This document shows positions 31,307 to 41,154 of a stretch of 50,747 bases of DNA, in pieces (the first letter of the stretch is position 1; each line of letters starts with the position of its first letter). The notes beneath the pieces were generated by a model. The model saw only the letters and a program-made list of their open reading frames with translations, was not told where the DNA came from and ran no database searches. Source of the stretch: Nitrospirales bacterium (GTDB taxonomy: Bacteria > Nitrospirota > Nitrospiria > Nitrospirales > UBA8639). A program made the position numbers and the translations under genes. Where the stretch lies: assembly GCA_022828225.1 (NCBI GenBank), contig JAJEJG010000022.1, positions 1 through 50,747 of the forward strand, in the 5' to 3' direction.

Positions 31307-32833
31307 TCAATAAATCCGTTTCCGCTGGCTGGCCGTGGCTATGTTGAGTTCCACTCGATATTTGGCAACCGTCCGCCTGGCAATAACGATCCCTCTGGCG
31401 CGCAACCTCGACACAATCTCCTGATCTTTCAAAGGTTTCGCGGGATTCTCCTGCGCAACCATTTCACGGATCAACTCACGCACCGTGATCGAAGATAAGT
31501 CTTCAGCACCCGGTTCCGCACGCTGAATGCCGGCGTTAAAGAAATATTTCAGTTCCAACATGCCCTGAGGGCAATACATGTATTTATTGGTCGTCACCCG
31601 ACTGATGGTCGACTCGTGCATGCCGACGTCTTCAGCTACCTGCTTCAGGACGAGTGGCTTCAAATACTGAATGCCTTTTTCCAGAAAAGCTTCCTGAAAC
31701 GTGATTAAACTTTCTACGACTCTCAGAATTGTCTTGTTCCTCTGCTCAAGACTGCGGATAATCCACTGCGCCCCCCGCAGTTTGTCCTCCAAATAGGCCT
31801 TCGTGGCGTCTCCATCTCCACGTTTCGTTCCCAACATGTCCGTATAATACGGATTAAGACGCACGCGGGGCATCCCATCGTCATTGAGGACTACCCGCCA
31901 TTTGTCTTCATCCTTGAAGACGAACACGTCCGGCACAATCACCTGGTTATTGTCGGAACCATAGGGTCGGCCCGGTTTCGGTTCCAACCCTTCAATAATA
32001 TGCACGGCCTCTACAATTTCTTCGACGGACCTCCCGACGGCTTTGGCAACAGTGGAGTATCGCTTTTTCTGGAGATCGTGCAGATGGCCCTTGATTATCA
32101 ATTCAAGCAATGATTCCTGACGAGTACCGCCATGCGCGTATCCGTTGCCGATAGGATTATGGAGGTGGCGAAGTTGAATCAATAAACATTCCTGCAGATC
32201 CCGGGCCGCAATCCCCAGCGGATCGAACGTTTGAATCAAGGACAACACGGAATCCACTTTGGCGACGGAGACCCTCGCTTCTTCGGCAATTTCCTCGATC
32301 GACGTTCGAAGATACCCGTCTTCATCGAGATTGCCGATGAGCAAATGACCGATGGTTTTTTCTTCTTCATCTTCGGAAGAAAGCCGTAACTGCCACAGCA
32401 GGTGATCTTCCAACGTAGACGGCTTGGTCAGCGTTTGGTCATAAGAAGGAAAATCCCCTTCCGGCAACGTTCCGGACTCGCCACCCCTCGGTCGCCAGTC
32501 ACTTTCAAAATAGTCTTCCCATCCCCCCGGCGAGAGCGGTTCGGAAAATTCATGAACGGCCACGGACTCGATCTCGCTCCCTGAATCGCGGGCACCGGCA
32601 TCAGAACTGCCGCTGACCTCTCCTTCTTCTTCGGGGGCCACCTCTTCCGGTGTAGGCCCGTCTCCCTCATCGGCATCGACACTCGACTCTTCAAGAAGTG
32701 GATTCTCCAGTATTTGTTGAGCAAGAACCTGCTGTAATTCCAGTCTGGATAACTGCAAGAGCTTGATGGCCTGTCGAAGTTGGGGTGTCATCACCAACTT
32801 CTGACTGAGCCGAAGATCGAGTTTGAGTTCCAT
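31307..32833 (-). CDS. rpoN: RNA polymerase sigma-54 factor
   Basis: The 508-residue sigma factor starts with the glutamine/leucine-rich activator-interacting region (LRLSQKLVMTPQLRQAIKLL). An acidic linker follows (about 60-110), then the core-binding domain, the HTH (VGMHESTISRVTTNKYMYCP) and the RpoN box ARRTVAKYRVE near the C-terminus. It directs transcription from -24/-12 promoters and needs an AAA+ activator. The start at 32833 fits the family; a longer frame reaches back into lptB. The gap to lptB is 28 bp, so it is part of the lptCAB operon. At least one consensus target, at 2649, is in this window. Confidence 0.95.
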   Translation of the reverse strand: MELKLDLRLSQKLVMTPQLRQAIKLLQLSRLELQQVLAQQILENPLLEESSVDADEGDGPTPEEVAPEEEGEVSGSSDAGARDSGSEIESVAVHEFSEPLSPGGWEDYFESDWRPRGGESGTLPEGDFPSYDQTLTKPSTLEDHLLWQLRLSSEDEEEKTIGHLLIGNLDEDGYLRTSIEEIAEEARVSVAKVDSVLSLIQTFDPLGIAARDLQECLLIQLRHLHNPIGNGYAHGGTRQESLLELIIKGHLHDLQKKRYSTVAKAVGRSVEEIVEAVHIIEGLEPKPGRPYGSDNNQVIVPDVFVFKDEDKWRVVLNDDGMPRVRLNPYYTDMLGTKRGDGDATKAYLEDKLRGAQWIIRSLEQRNKTILRVVESLITFQEAFLEKGIQYLKPLVLKQVAEDVGMHESTISRVTTNKYMYCPQGMLELKYFFNAGIQRAEPGAEDLSSITVRELIREMVAQENPAKPLKDQEIVSRLRARGIVIARRTVAKYRVELNIATASQRKRIY

Positions 32834-32861
32834 CGCCACTATCCGGACTGGCCCGACACGT

Positions 32862-33590
32862 TCAGAGCCGAAAGCGTTCGCCCAGGTAAATTTCTCTGAC
32901 CTTGGGACTCTTGACAATGGCTTCCGACGTACCTGCTTCAAGGATCGTTCCTTCATTAATGATATACGCCCGATCGGTTATGGAAAGCGTTTCTTGCACG
33001 TTATGATCCGTCGTCAGGATACCGATATTCTTTCTTTTCAGGGACTGAATGATTTTTTGGATGTCGGCGACCGCGATGGGATCAATGCCGGCAAAAGGTT
33101 CATCCAACAATAAGAACTGAGGGGTCGTGGCCAGAGCCCTCGTAATTTCCAATCGACGACGCTCGCCTCCGGACAGCGTATAGGCTTTGCTGTATCGAAT
33201 ATGGCCTAATCCGAGTTCGTTCAATAAACTTTCCAAGCGTACCCGACGCTCATCCCCGGAAATGTCCAGGGTTTCCAGAACGGCACAAATATTATCTTGT
33301 ACGGATAATCGACGGAAAACCGATGCTTCTTGCGGGAGATAGCCAATACCTCGGCGGGCCCTTTGGTACATCGGCAACGCCGTAATTGGATCCTGATTTA
33401 AGAGAATCTGCCCATGATCAGGCTCGCAAAGGCCAACCACCATGTCGAAAATGGTCGTTTTCCCTGCTCCGTTCGGCCCTAATAGACCGACAATTTCTCC
33501 TGACTCGACATCTAAAGAGACGCCTCGCACGGCATCCCGGCCTTTGAAACTCTTGCGTAGTTCCTTGACGGAAAGCCTGGAGTACGCCAT
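32862..33590 (-). CDS. lptB: LPS export ABC transporter ATP-binding protein LptB
   Basis: The 242-residue ATPase has Walker [14 protein letters not shown]-loop [13 protein letters not shown], signature [16 protein letters not shown], Walker [14 protein letters not shown] and H-switch TTDHNV, all typical of LptB. It powers extraction of LPS from the inner membrane by LptFG and transfer to LptC and LptA. A start 15 bp upstream is also in frame, and neither has a clear Shine-Dalgarno site. It lies between lptA and rpoN. Confidence 0.95.
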   Translation of the reverse strand: MAYSRLSVKELRKSFKGRDAVRGVSLDVESGEIVGLLGPNGAGKTTIFDMVVGLCEPDHGQILLNQDPITALPMYQRARRGIGYLPQEASVFRRLSVQDNICAVLETLDISGDERRVRLESLLNELGLGHIRYSKAYTLSGGERRRLEITRALATTPQFLLLDEPFAGIDPIAVADIQKIIQSLKRKNIGILTTDHNVQETLSITDRAYIINEGTILEAGTSEAIVKSPKVREIYLGERFRL

Positions 33591-33634
33591 GACGAGCTGT
33601 AACATGTCAGCGATGGTCCACGGCCTGGCTGCCC

Positions 33635-34159
33635 CTACTCTTCGAGAATCACCACGTGGGACCCGCCCTCGACGACACTCCGTTCTTCTTTTAAAAACAT
33701 GGTCATTTGGGCTCCCTTGATCTTGGTCCCACCTTGCCAGGCCACCGGCGACTCCGTCAGCACAAGTTTTTCTTCATCTTTATAATACAACGCGCGCCCA
33801 CACGTCGCTTTCCCATCCGATTTCTCAATGACCACTTTGCCGTTAGCCTCGATACGGTCAACCTGATTTGCGGTCCCCTCTTCCGTTTGCCGGCTTCCAT
33901 TTTTCGCGCTCTCCTTGAACGTTACCACCATGTGGTCCGAGCGCATGACAAAGTTCCCTTTCTTGAAGACCACCGTTCCTTCGAAGATCGTCTGTCTGGA
34001 TTTTCCTTGGACGGTCATTGTCTCTGACGTAATCGTCGTTTCCTCTTTTTTCTGGGCAAAGGCGCAAGGAACGGCCTGCGCCGACACAAGGCCAAAGACG
34101 AGCAATCCGATGAAGATCGAGTGACCGTATTCAAGACGTAATGTGGACGTGGACATCAT
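33635..34159 (-). CDS. lptA: LPS transport periplasmic bridge protein LptA
   Basis: The 174-residue protein has a signal peptide ([21 protein letters not shown]) and an OstA-like jellyroll domain with [38 protein letters not shown] and [15 protein letters not shown]. It forms the periplasmic bridge for LPS between LptC and LptD. It overlaps lptC by 29 bp and precedes lptB, the usual order. Confidence 0.88.
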   Translation of the reverse strand: MMSTSTLRLEYGHSIFIGLLVFGLVSAQAVPCAFAQKKEETTITSETMTVQGKSRQTIFEGTVVFKKGNFVMRSDHMVVTFKESAKNGSRQTEEGTANQVDRIEANGKVVIEKSDGKATCGRALYYKDEEKLVLTESPVAWQGGTKIKGAQMTMFLKEERSVVEGGSHVVILEE

Positions 34160-34697
34160 CGAGAACTCCTAATTTTTCTGTTTTCAACTCTGCAACCAAC
34201 CCGCTACCCGTTATGATCAATCCCGGACCGTGTATGGTGACCGGCCTATCCGTGCTGATGGTCTGCTCTGCATCCACCCAGTGTACGTGCGGGGTCAGGA
34301 TTGTGTATCCATTGACCAAATCAATCGTAATCAATTCATCTTCGTTTCGTAGATCAAAATCGCCGCTGGCCGTATTGATCGTTCCTTCGTCAGCCTCCAA
34401 CTCCATGTTTTGCCCTGCCTTGCCGAACAAACGAACCTGAACGCGTTTCAACAGGACGTGTTGTTCGGATTCACGGCTTTCCGCTTTTAGCGCTTCCACC
34501 TCCCATTGGACCCGCCCGTCTTCGGTTTGCCGGTATACAAAACCCTCGATACCAGCATCGGTCGTTTCAAAGACCGGTTCCGTTACAACAGGGAGAGGTT
34601 GATTGGACTGCATTTGCTGCATGAGGACATACCCGAGAAAGCCCGCCAAACACAGGGTCATCCCCCTTAGAATCCATCGAATCCATGAGCGAAACAT
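34131..34697 (-). CDS. lptC: LPS export protein LptC
   Basis: The 188-residue protein has an N-terminal membrane anchor (GMTLCLAGFLGYVLMQQM) and a periplasmic beta domain with VQWEVEALKAESRESEQHVL, ELEADEGTINTASGDFDL and STDRPVTIHGPGLIITGSGL, as in LptC. It passes LPS from LptBFG to LptA. It is the first gene of lptC-lptA-lptB-rpoN-rapZ. A weak promoter, TTTACT-N17-TATTGT on the minus strand, lies about 40 bp upstream. The 190-bp gap to rplQ holds no other gene or clear terminator. Confidence 0.87.
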   Translation of the reverse strand: MFRSWIRWILRGMTLCLAGFLGYVLMQQMQSNQPLPVVTEPVFETTDAGIEGFVYRQTEDGRVQWEVEALKAESRESEQHVLLKRVQVRLFGKAGQNMELEADEGTINTASGDFDLRNEDELITIDLVNGYTILTPHVHWVDAEQTISTDRPVTIHGPGLIITGSGLVAELKTEKLGVLDDVHVHITS

Positions 34698-34887
34698 AGG
34701 TTAGCACGTCAAGATGGCTTGGAAGGAACTTGAAACACAATACCATACGCCCCCAACCAAGTAAACCAAACGGCCGTTCAGATGCGCTGATGCTCGACTA
34801 TGAATGGGAAATCCGCGGGGGACAGGCTGTCATGTCACGGACTCCCGTAAGGCCGGACATGCGAGGAGGAAGAGACTGCCAAAAAGC

Positions 34888-35295
34888 TTATGACGCCTTG
34901 TCTTCGGTCACCGGTTCGTCCACGTCTACACTCACCGGCCCGCGTTCAATCAGTTCAACCGCCACAAGTTCCGCGGCATCCCCGGGGCGCCGTCTCGTTG
35001 GGATGATCCGAACGTACCCTCCGGACCGGCGATCGAACCGTCCGGCAACGTCACCGAATAACTTGGAGACGACGTCTTTTTTTCGGATAAAAGTCAAGGC
35101 TTGCCTGCGCGCGTGCAGAGACCCTTCTTTCCCCAGGGTGATCATTCTTTCTGTCAGGCCGCGAAGCTCTTTCGCTTTGGCCTCCGTGGTCTCGATACGT
35201 TCGTGTTCCAGTAACGCAGTGACCAAGTTCCGAAACATCGCGTGCCGATGTTTGGTATTTCGCCCTAATTGTCTGCCTTTTTTTCGATGTCGCAT
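34888..35295 (-). CDS. rplQ: 50S ribosomal protein L17
   Basis: The 135-residue protein starts with MRHRKKGRQLGRNTKHRHAM, the L17 signature, and carries RNLVTALLEHERIETTEAKA and YVRIIPTRRRPGDAAELVAV. It binds 23S rRNA near the tunnel exit. The acidic tail after residue 120 is a modest extension. As the last gene of the alpha operon it would normally follow rpoA closely, but here a 149-bp inverted-repeat element lies between, so its expression depends on read-through of that element. Confidence 0.97.
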   Translation of the reverse strand: MRHRKKGRQLGRNTKHRHAMFRNLVTALLEHERIETTEAKAKELRGLTERMITLGKEGSLHARRQALTFIRKKDVVSKLFGDVAGRFDRRSGGYVRIIPTRRRPGDAAELVAVELIERGPVSVDVDEPVTEDKAS

Positions 35296-35318
35296 TCCGT
35301 CGCTCTCTTGATAATATG

Positions 35319-35467
35319 TTAAGGAACCTCTGCTTTATTGCACTATCGGGCGTATGGCTGCGTTGTGTCCTCGCTCAACCCTCACCTATCTCTCTGATAA
35401 GCCTCGGGTTTCGCTCCGGGACGCCTTGCCCTGCATCCCGCTATCACAATAAATCAAAGGTTCCCTA
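35319..35467. mobile_element. MITE-like element with terminal inverted repeats (copy 2)
   Basis: The left end TTAAGGAACCTCTGCTTTAT is mirrored at the right end, which reads TTAGGGAACCTTTGATTTAT on the minus strand. Similarity continues about 10 bp further inward. The ends are flanked by TA, as expected for elements moved by IS630/Tc1-type transposases. It is 149 bp long and has no gene. It fills the gap between rpoA and rplQ, and its last three bases form the rpoA stop codon TAG. A 54-bp match lies at 1-54. Confidence 0.75.
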
Positions 35468-36460
35468 ATGCGATTGGTTGTTGGTCTGCGCCAGGGTTTC
35501 TCGTCTCAGGCCCAAGCTCAACCCCATTTCAGCCAACACTTCCTTGATTTCATTGAGCGATTTTTTTCCGAAGTTTTTGGTTTTCAGCATCTCGATTTCC
35601 GTCTTCTGCACGAGGTCTTCAATGGTCTTGATATTCGCATTTTTCAGACAATTCGCGGCACGGACGGAAAGTTCCAGTTCATTGACGCTTCGAGCCAAAT
35701 GTTTATTCAATTCGGCTTGTGTTTCCTCGTACGCGGAATCATGCTCCACTTCTGTCATTTCTTCATTGGGAATGCAAATAGCCAAATGTTCCCGCAGAAT
35801 AGAGGCCGAAGAGGATACGGCCTCTTGCGGGGTGATACTGCCGTCGGTCCAAATCTCAAGATTCAATTTGTCATAATCGGTCACACGGCCGACCCGGGCA
35901 TTCTCCACGTGAAAGTTCACACGCTTAATCGGGGAAAAAATCGAGTCGACGGGGATGACGCCGATGGGCAACCCTTCCTCTTTATTGCGTTCCGCCGGTA
36001 CGTACCCACGACCCGGTTTCACAATCAACTCCATGTCGAGCATCCCGTCTTTGTCCAACGTCGCGATATGCAGTTCCGGGTTCAAAATGGTGATGTCCGC
36101 GTCATGCTGAATATCGGCGGCACTGACTTCACCAGGCCCTTTCTTCTTTAACCGCATCGCCTTCGATTTGTCGGTATGCAGCTTCAACCGAAGATTCTTC
36201 ACGTTCAGGATGATAATGGTCACGTCTTCCGTAACACCGGGAAGGGTGGAAAATTCATGAAACAACCCTTCGATCTTGACAGAGGTCACGGCCGCCCCGG
36301 TTAACGAGGACAACAATACGCGTCGCAGGGAATTCCCGACCGTGGTTCCAAACCCGCGTTCAAAGGGCTCTGCCGTAAACTTACCATAGGTGGGCGAGGC
36401 TGTTTCCTTTTCCAATTCCAGCCGCATCGGCAACTGAAAATCCTTGATCCCTTTGTTCAT
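35465..36460 (-). CDS. rpoA: DNA-directed RNA polymerase subunit alpha
   Basis: The 331-residue subunit has the N-terminal dimerisation domain with [20 protein letters not shown] and the C-terminal domain (about 250-325) with [20 protein letters not shown] and [20 protein letters not shown], which contacts promoter UP elements and activators. The ATG at 36460 has AAGGGAG upstream; an in-frame codon 15 bp earlier is less likely. The stop codon TAG belongs to the adjoining inverted-repeat element, so the last residues may have changed when it inserted. Confidence 0.97.
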   Translation of the reverse strand: MNKGIKDFQLPMRLELEKETASPTYGKFTAEPFERGFGTTVGNSLRRVLLSSLTGAAVTSVKIEGLFHEFSTLPGVTEDVTIIILNVKNLRLKLHTDKSKAMRLKKKGPGEVSAADIQHDADITILNPELHIATLDKDGMLDMELIVKPGRGYVPAERNKEEGLPIGVIPVDSIFSPIKRVNFHVENARVGRVTDYDKLNLEIWTDGSITPQEAVSSSASILREHLAICIPNEEMTEVEHDSAYEETQAELNKHLARSVNELELSVRAANCLKNANIKTIEDLVQKTEIEMLKTKNFGKKSLNEIKEVLAEMGLSLGLRRETLAQTNNQSH

Positions 36461-36532
36461 TACGCTCCCTTTCACCTCAATCCGGCATAGCCGAGATATC
36501 GGCTCACATCCGGCTCGCCAACTCGTTCCCTG

Positions 36533-37159
36533 CTAGCGAGAATATAATTCGACAATGATCTGTTCATTGACCGGGGCCCCGATGTCATCTTTCGTCGGAA
36601 ATGCCCGAATCGTCCCTTTCAACGCATCACGGTCACAGTCGATCCAGTTGACGCCAGGCAGGTTGTCGGCGGCATCCGCCGCCGCTTTAATCGCCACTAA
36701 TTCCGCACTCCGCGGCCTGACTTGAATCACGTCTCCCATGGCCGTCGTATACGAAGGAATGTCGGTTTTCCGGCCATTGACCAAAATATGACCATGATTG
36801 ACCAATTGGCGAGCCTGCTTACGCGAAAATGCCAATCCGATCCGGTAGACGACGTTATCCAGCCGTCGCTCAAGCAACGCCAGCAGGTTTTCACCCGTCA
36901 CGCCCTCCTGACGTTCGGCGCGCTCGAAGAGTCCGCGAAACTGGCGCTCCTGTACGGCGTACATCCGACGCAATTTCTGTTTCTCACGGAGCTGCATGCT
37001 GTAATCCGTGACTCGAGGTCGAGCTTGTCCATGTTGCCCCGGAGGATAACTTCGACGTTCGATCGCACACTTGTCGGTCATGCAACGGGTTCCCTTAAGG
37101 AACAGCTTGACACCTTCCCTTCGACAAATCCTGCATACTGGACCACGATAATTTGCCAC
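36533..37159 (-). CDS. rpsD: 30S ribosomal protein S4
   Basis: The 208-residue protein carries [20 protein letters not shown] near the N-terminus with a C-x2-C pair, the family [11 protein letters not shown] segment and an S4 RNA-binding domain ([32 protein letters not shown]). It is a primary binder of 16S rRNA and in many bacteria represses its own operon. It lies 70 bp after rpsK and 72 bp before rpoA. Confidence 0.97.
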   Translation of the reverse strand: MANYRGPVCRICRREGVKLFLKGTRCMTDKCAIERRSYPPGQHGQARPRVTDYSMQLREKQKLRRMYAVQERQFRGLFERAERQEGVTGENLLALLERRLDNVVYRIGLAFSRKQARQLVNHGHILVNGRKTDIPSYTTAMGDVIQVRPRSAELVAIKAAADAADNLPGVNWIDCDRDALKGTIRAFPTKDDIGAPVNEQIIVELYSR

Positions 37160-37229
37160 GTCTCTAGCCTCTCACTTTCAAAACTTCAGATTCCACCTTG
37201 GCGCGTCTGAAGGTTGAGTCCATCACCGC

Positions 37230-37613
37230 TTACACCCGTCGCCGTTTCGGCGGCCGACATCCATTATGGGGAACCGGCGTCACGTCACGAATCAAATTCA
37301 CGCGCAGGCCCACGGACTGCAGCGCGCGCACCGCCGACTCACGTCCCGATCCCGGGCCGTTGACGTACACGTCGATCTGGCGCATACCCTGCTCCATCGC
37401 TTTTCGGCCAGCTGCTTCCCCCACGCGCGTCGCCGCAAAGGGCGTACTCTTCCTGGCCCCTTTGAAGCCCAAACCGCCCGCGTTCGACCACGACACCGTG
37501 TTCCCGCTCATGTCGGTAATGGTGACCAATGTATTGTTAAAAGACGCCTGAATATGGGCAATGCCCATTTGCACGATTTTTTTCTCTTTTTTCCGACCTT
37601 TTTTTACGCTCAT
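37230..37613 (-). CDS. rpsK: 30S ribosomal protein S11
   Basis: The 127-residue protein shows [40 protein letters not shown] and the C-terminal [18 protein letters not shown], all standard for S11 of the platform of the small subunit. It follows rpsM by 20 bp in the alpha operon. Confidence 0.97.
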   Translation of the reverse strand: MSVKKGRKKEKKIVQMGIAHIQASFNNTLVTITDMSGNTVSWSNAGGLGFKGARKSTPFAATRVGEAAGRKAMEQGMRQIDVYVNGPGSGRESAVRALQSVGLRVNLIRDVTPVPHNGCRPPKRRRV

Positions 37614-37633
37614 GCTGTCACCTGAATGGCTGT

Positions 37634-38002
37634 TTATTTTTTGGACCGGCCGATCGACGCCCGTTTCCCTTTCCGGGTTCGTGAATTCGTCTTGGTTCGT
37701 TGACCACGCACGGGAAGCCCTCTTCGATGACGAAGCCCTCGATAGGTTCCCGTATCGATCAGACGTTTGATGCTGAGAGTGATTTCCTTTCGAAGATCCC
37801 CCTCCACCGTGTAATCTTTATCGATCGTCTCACGAAGTTTGACAATGTCTTCCTCACGGAGATCCTTGACGCGCACGGCAGAATCAATGCCGGTCTTCTG
37901 TAAAATCTTCCTGGCGCTCCACGGCCCGATCCCGTAAATATAAGTCAAGCCTATCTCAATGCGTTTGCCCACGGGCAGATCAACGCCTGCTATCCGAGCC
38001 AT
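37634..38002 (-). CDS. rpsM: 30S ribosomal protein S13
   Basis: The 122-residue protein has [38 protein letters not shown] (helix-hairpin-helix-like) and [20 protein letters not shown], the S13 signature. It sits in the head of the small subunit and contacts P-site tRNA. It follows the short rpmJ gene by 35 bp. Confidence 0.97.
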   Translation of the reverse strand: MARIAGVDLPVGKRIEIGLTYIYGIGPWSARKILQKTGIDSAVRVKDLREEDIVKLRETIDKDYTVEGDLRKEITLSIKRLIDTGTYRGLRHRRGLPVRGQRTKTNSRTRKGKRASIGRSKK

Positions 38003-38037
38003 GTCTCCTCCTTCTTCACCTGACGCGGCCTTCCGCC

Positions 38038-38151
38038 TTACCCTTGTCTCTGCTTGTGGCGAGGGTTACTGCATCGGACCCGAACGATGCCACGTCGTCG
38101 GAAGACGATACATTTAGAACACATCGGTTTAACTGACGATTTGACTTTCAT
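38038..38151 (-). CDS. rpmJ: 50S ribosomal protein L36
   Basis: This 37-residue gene encodes [20 protein letters not shown] followed by [17 protein letters not shown]. The three cysteines and one histidine (C-x2-C, C, H) form the zinc ribbon of the zinc-type L36. Length and position between infA and rpsM are as expected. AGGAGAGGCAGCTCTC lies upstream of the ATG and acts as ribosome-binding region. Confidence 0.97.
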   Translation of the reverse strand: MKVKSSVKPMCSKCIVFRRRGIVRVRCSNPRHKQRQG

Positions 38152-38169
38152 GAGAGCTGCCTCTCCTAG

Positions 38170-38388
38170 CTATTTGAAGCGATAGGTGATCCGTCCCCTC
38201 GTGAGGTCATACGGAGACAACTCCACGGTCACTTTATCGCCCGGAAGAATGCGAATAAAATGCATCCGCATCTTCCCTGAAATATGTGCCAAAATCTTAT
38301 GTCCACTCTCCAATTGAACCCGAAACATGGCATTGGGCAACGTTTCCATGATCACCCCTTGTACTTCAATGACGTCTTCCTTTGCCAT
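38170..38388 (-). CDS. infA: Translation initiation factor IF-1
   Basis: The 72-residue protein is one S1-like OB fold starting [20 protein letters not shown] and ending [12 protein letters not shown], the canonical IF-1 length and sequence. It blocks the A site during initiation. It lies between map and rpmJ with gaps under 20 bp. Confidence 0.97.
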   Translation of the reverse strand: MAKEDVIEVQGVIMETLPNAMFRVQLESGHKILAHISGKMRMHFIRILPGDKVTVELSPYDLTRGRITYRFK

Positions 38389-38406
38389 CAGCCTAAAACC
38401 GCGTCA

Positions 38407-39180
38407 CTATGAATTGACGCTGACCTGCTCCTTGACCGTCGTCAAAATCACGGGTGGTCCTTCGGGTTGGACCGCCACGGTATGTTCAAAATGCGCCGAC
38501 AGGCTCCCGTCTTTCGTGACGGCGGTCCATTGGTCGTCCAACACTTTCACCTGCGGCCCTCCGACGTTCACCATCGGCTCGATAGCCAACACCATTCCGA
38601 ACTGAAGACGCGAGCCTTGCCCCGGACGTCCATAATTGGGAACTTGCGGCTCCTCATGAAGTTGCCGGCCTATCCCATGCCCCACAAAATCCCTCACGAC
38701 GGAAAACCCGTGTGCTTCCACGTACTGTTGAATCGCATGACCGATGTCGGACAGCCGGTTCCCGACCCGGGCTTGATCGATCCCCTTGTGCATCGCCGCT
38801 TCCGTCACCTTCAGCAGGGTTCCGATGTCGTCCGAAACCTGACCCACGGGCACCGTCACGGCCCCATCGCCATAAAATCCCTGAACAATCGCCCCCAAGT
38901 CAAGCCCGACGATGTCCCCTTCCTTCAGTTCCCGATTGGAGGGAATCCCATGCACCACTTCATGATTCACCGAGGCACAAAGGGTGTTGGGGAAACTACG
39001 GTACCCCTTGAAGGCCGGAACCCCGCCGTGGTCACGAATGAACGTCTCTGCCAGTTCGTCCAAATATAACGTGGTGACCCCGGGTCTGACCTCCTGTTGT
39101 AACACCTGGTGCGCTTCAGCCACAATCTTCGAAGCTTGGGCCATCAGCGCAATTTCTTCCTCGGTCTTGAGCATGATCAT
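38407..39180 (-). CDS. map: Type I methionine aminopeptidase
   Basis: The 257-residue enzyme removes the initiator methionine from new proteins. The metal ligands are visible in VGLDLGAIVQGFYGDGAVTV (two Asp), FVGHGIGRQLHEEPQVPNYG (His), LAIEPMVNVGG (Glu) and SAHFEHTVAV (Glu). A start at the second Met, 6 bp later, is equally possible. It follows adk by 6 bp, the usual secY-adk-map-infA order. Confidence 0.95.
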   Translation of the reverse strand: MIMLKTEEEIALMAQASKIVAEAHQVLQQEVRPGVTTLYLDELAETFIRDHGGVPAFKGYRSFPNTLCASVNHEVVHGIPSNRELKEGDIVGLDLGAIVQGFYGDGAVTVPVGQVSDDIGTLLKVTEAAMHKGIDQARVGNRLSDIGHAIQQYVEAHGFSVVRDFVGHGIGRQLHEEPQVPNYGRPGQGSRLQFGMVLAIEPMVNVGGPQVKVLDDQWTAVTKDGSLSAHFEHTVAVQPEGPPVILTTVKEQVSVNS

Positions 39181-39186
39181 GTAGCG

Positions 39187-39834
39187 CTACGCCCTGGACA
39201 ACAATGCCGACAACCGCTCCTGGACTTGTTCAACAGATCCCGCGCCGTCCAATTCGGCCAACACCTGTTTCTCTTGATAATAGTCAATCAAGGGTGACGT
39301 TTGCTCTTCATAGACCACCAGCCTCGATTCCACCGTCTCCCGTTTATCGTCGCTCCGTTGCACGAGGGCCGCCCCGCACTCGTCACAGCGCCCATCCTGC
39401 TTGGGCGGCACGTAATCGACGTGATACACCGCCGAGCAGGCTGAGCAACTTCTTCGTCCGCTCAACCGCTTCACCACTTCCTCTCGGGGGATCACGAAAT
39501 AGATGACCCGATCCAGCGACACCCCCTGATCCTCAAGAATACCGGACAACGCGTCGGCCTGAAGAATGGTTCGAGGAAATCCATCAAGAATAAATCCCTT
39601 TTCACATTCGGCGGACGAAATTTTTTCCGCGACGAGGCCGATCACCACGTTGTCGGGTACAAGTTCTCCTCGCGTCATGTATTGCTGGGCTTCAAGCCCC
39701 AACGGCGTCTTTTGGGCCACACCCGTTCGCAACAAGTCCCCCGTGGAAATTTTTGGTATCGTCAATTTGGCCGCAACCATTTCGGCCTGCGTACCCTTGC
39801 CCACTCCGGGCGCACCGAGAAAAACCAGTCGCAT
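39187..39834 (-). CDS. adk: Adenylate kinase
   Basis: The 215-residue long-form kinase has the P-loop LGAPGVGKGTQ at the N-terminus, the AMP-binding ISTGDLLRTGVA and FILDGFPRTILQADAL, and a LID domain with four cysteines (CSACSAVYHVDYVPPK and CDECG) that probably bind zinc. It balances AMP, ADP and ATP. It follows secY by 6 bp. Confidence 0.97.
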   Translation of the reverse strand: MRLVFLGAPGVGKGTQAEMVAAKLTIPKISTGDLLRTGVAQKTPLGLEAQQYMTRGELVPDNVVIGLVAEKISSAECEKGFILDGFPRTILQADALSGILEDQGVSLDRVIYFVIPREEVVKRLSGRRSCSACSAVYHVDYVPPKQDGRCDECGAALVQRSDDKRETVESRLVVYEEQTSPLIDYYQEKQVLAELDGAGSVEQVQERLSALLSRA

Positions 39835-39840
39835 GGCGTG

Positions 39841-41154
39841 TTAACCGCTCCGGCCTTTCAACTTTCCCTTGGCCAAAAAGCCCTCATAATTCCGCATCAG
39901 CATGTGAGACTCGATTTGCTGAGCGGTATCCAACCCGACCCCCACGACAATCAACAACGAGGTCCCACCGAAATAAAAGGGCACGTTCAACTTATATATC
40001 AACAATTCCGGGATCACGCAGACGATCGCCAGGTAAATGGAACCGGCAAACGTAATCCGGGTGAGAACCCGGTAAATATAATCGGCCGTGCGCTGCCCAG
40101 GACGAATACCCGGAATAAAGCCTCCATACTTTTTCATGTTGTCTGCCATATCGACCGGATTCAACACGACCGCCGTATAGAAAAAACAGAAGAAAATAAT
40201 CATGCTCACGTACATCAACGTATAGACGACCGAGCCCGGCGCCAAATGCGCCCCCAAGGCCTGCACCCACGGCACCTGAATAAATGAGGTAATCGTGGCC
40301 GGAAAGGCAATAATGGAAGACGCAAAAATCGGCGGAATCACGCCTGCCGTATTGATTTTCAAGGGAATATGAGTGCTTTGCCCCCCGTACACCCTGCGTC
40401 CGACAACCCGTTTGGCATATTGAACCGGAACCCGTCGCCTTCCGCTTTCCAGGAACACGATAGCCGTGATCACGGCCAACATGCTCACAACCAACAGGAT
40501 CAGGAAGAGCAGGCTCAGTTCCCCGACCCGGTACATTTCAAAGGTTTGGGCAACCGCGCTTGGAAGACGGGCGACGATCCCGGCGAAAATGATCAGCGAG
40601 ATGCCGTTCCCCACTCCGCGCTCGGTGATTTGTTCACCCAACCACATGAGGAAGGCAGTTCCCGCGGTCAGAGTAATCACGGTCATGAACCGAAACGGCC
40701 AGCCCGGCTCCAACACGTATTGACCGCCGTTCATGCCTTCGAGCCCCAGGGCGATCCCGAACCCCTGGATCAGGGCGATCCCGATGGTGCCGTAGCGGGT
40801 ATATTGAATGATCGTCTTTCTTCCTCGTTCACCCTCCTTGGCCAGTTTCGATAAATGCGGGATTACCACCGTCAAGAGTTGCAGGATAATCGACGCACTG
40901 ATGTAGGGCATGATGCCCAACGCAAAAATCGTTAACCGTGATAGCGAACCTCCGGAAAAAATATCCAGGAACCCGAGGAGGGCTCCGCCTTGATCCAATA
41001 AGAATTGCGCCAATTCATCATTGTTGATCCCCGGAGTCGGAATATGAGCTCCAATCCGGTACACAGCCAACATTGCCAACGTAAACAGGACACGGCTACG
41101 TAACTCCGGTATTTTAAGGATGTTCTGGAAGCTCGTAATGAGCCGTTCAAGCAC
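39841..41154 (-). CDS. secY: Protein translocase subunit SecY
   Basis: The 437-residue membrane protein has about ten helices and family segments YRIGAHIPTPGIN, LGIMPYISASIILQLL, GIGNGISL-like VGNGISLIIFAGIVARLP and PGQRTADYIYRVLTRITFAG. It is the channel of the Sec translocon. The start is a GTG at 41154 that overlaps the rplO stop codon by 8 bp, which gives translational coupling. A longer frame begins inside rplO and lacks family similarity. Confidence 0.95.
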   Translation of the reverse strand: MLERLITSFQNILKIPELRSRVLFTLAMLAVYRIGAHIPTPGINNDELAQFLLDQGGALLGFLDIFSGGSLSRLTIFALGIMPYISASIILQLLTVVIPHLSKLAKEGERGRKTIIQYTRYGTIGIALIQGFGIALGLEGMNGGQYVLEPGWPFRFMTVITLTAGTAFLMWLGEQITERGVGNGISLIIFAGIVARLPSAVAQTFEMYRVGELSLLFLILLVVSMLAVITAIVFLESGRRRVPVQYAKRVVGRRVYGGQSTHIPLKINTAGVIPPIFASSIIAFPATITSFIQVPWVQALGAHLAPGSVVYTLMYVSMIIFFCFFYTAVVLNPVDMADNMKKYGGFIPGIRPGQRTADYIYRVLTRITFAGSIYLAIVCVIPELLIYKLNVPFYFGGTSLLIVVGVGLDTAQQIESHMLMRNYEGFLAKGKLKGRSG

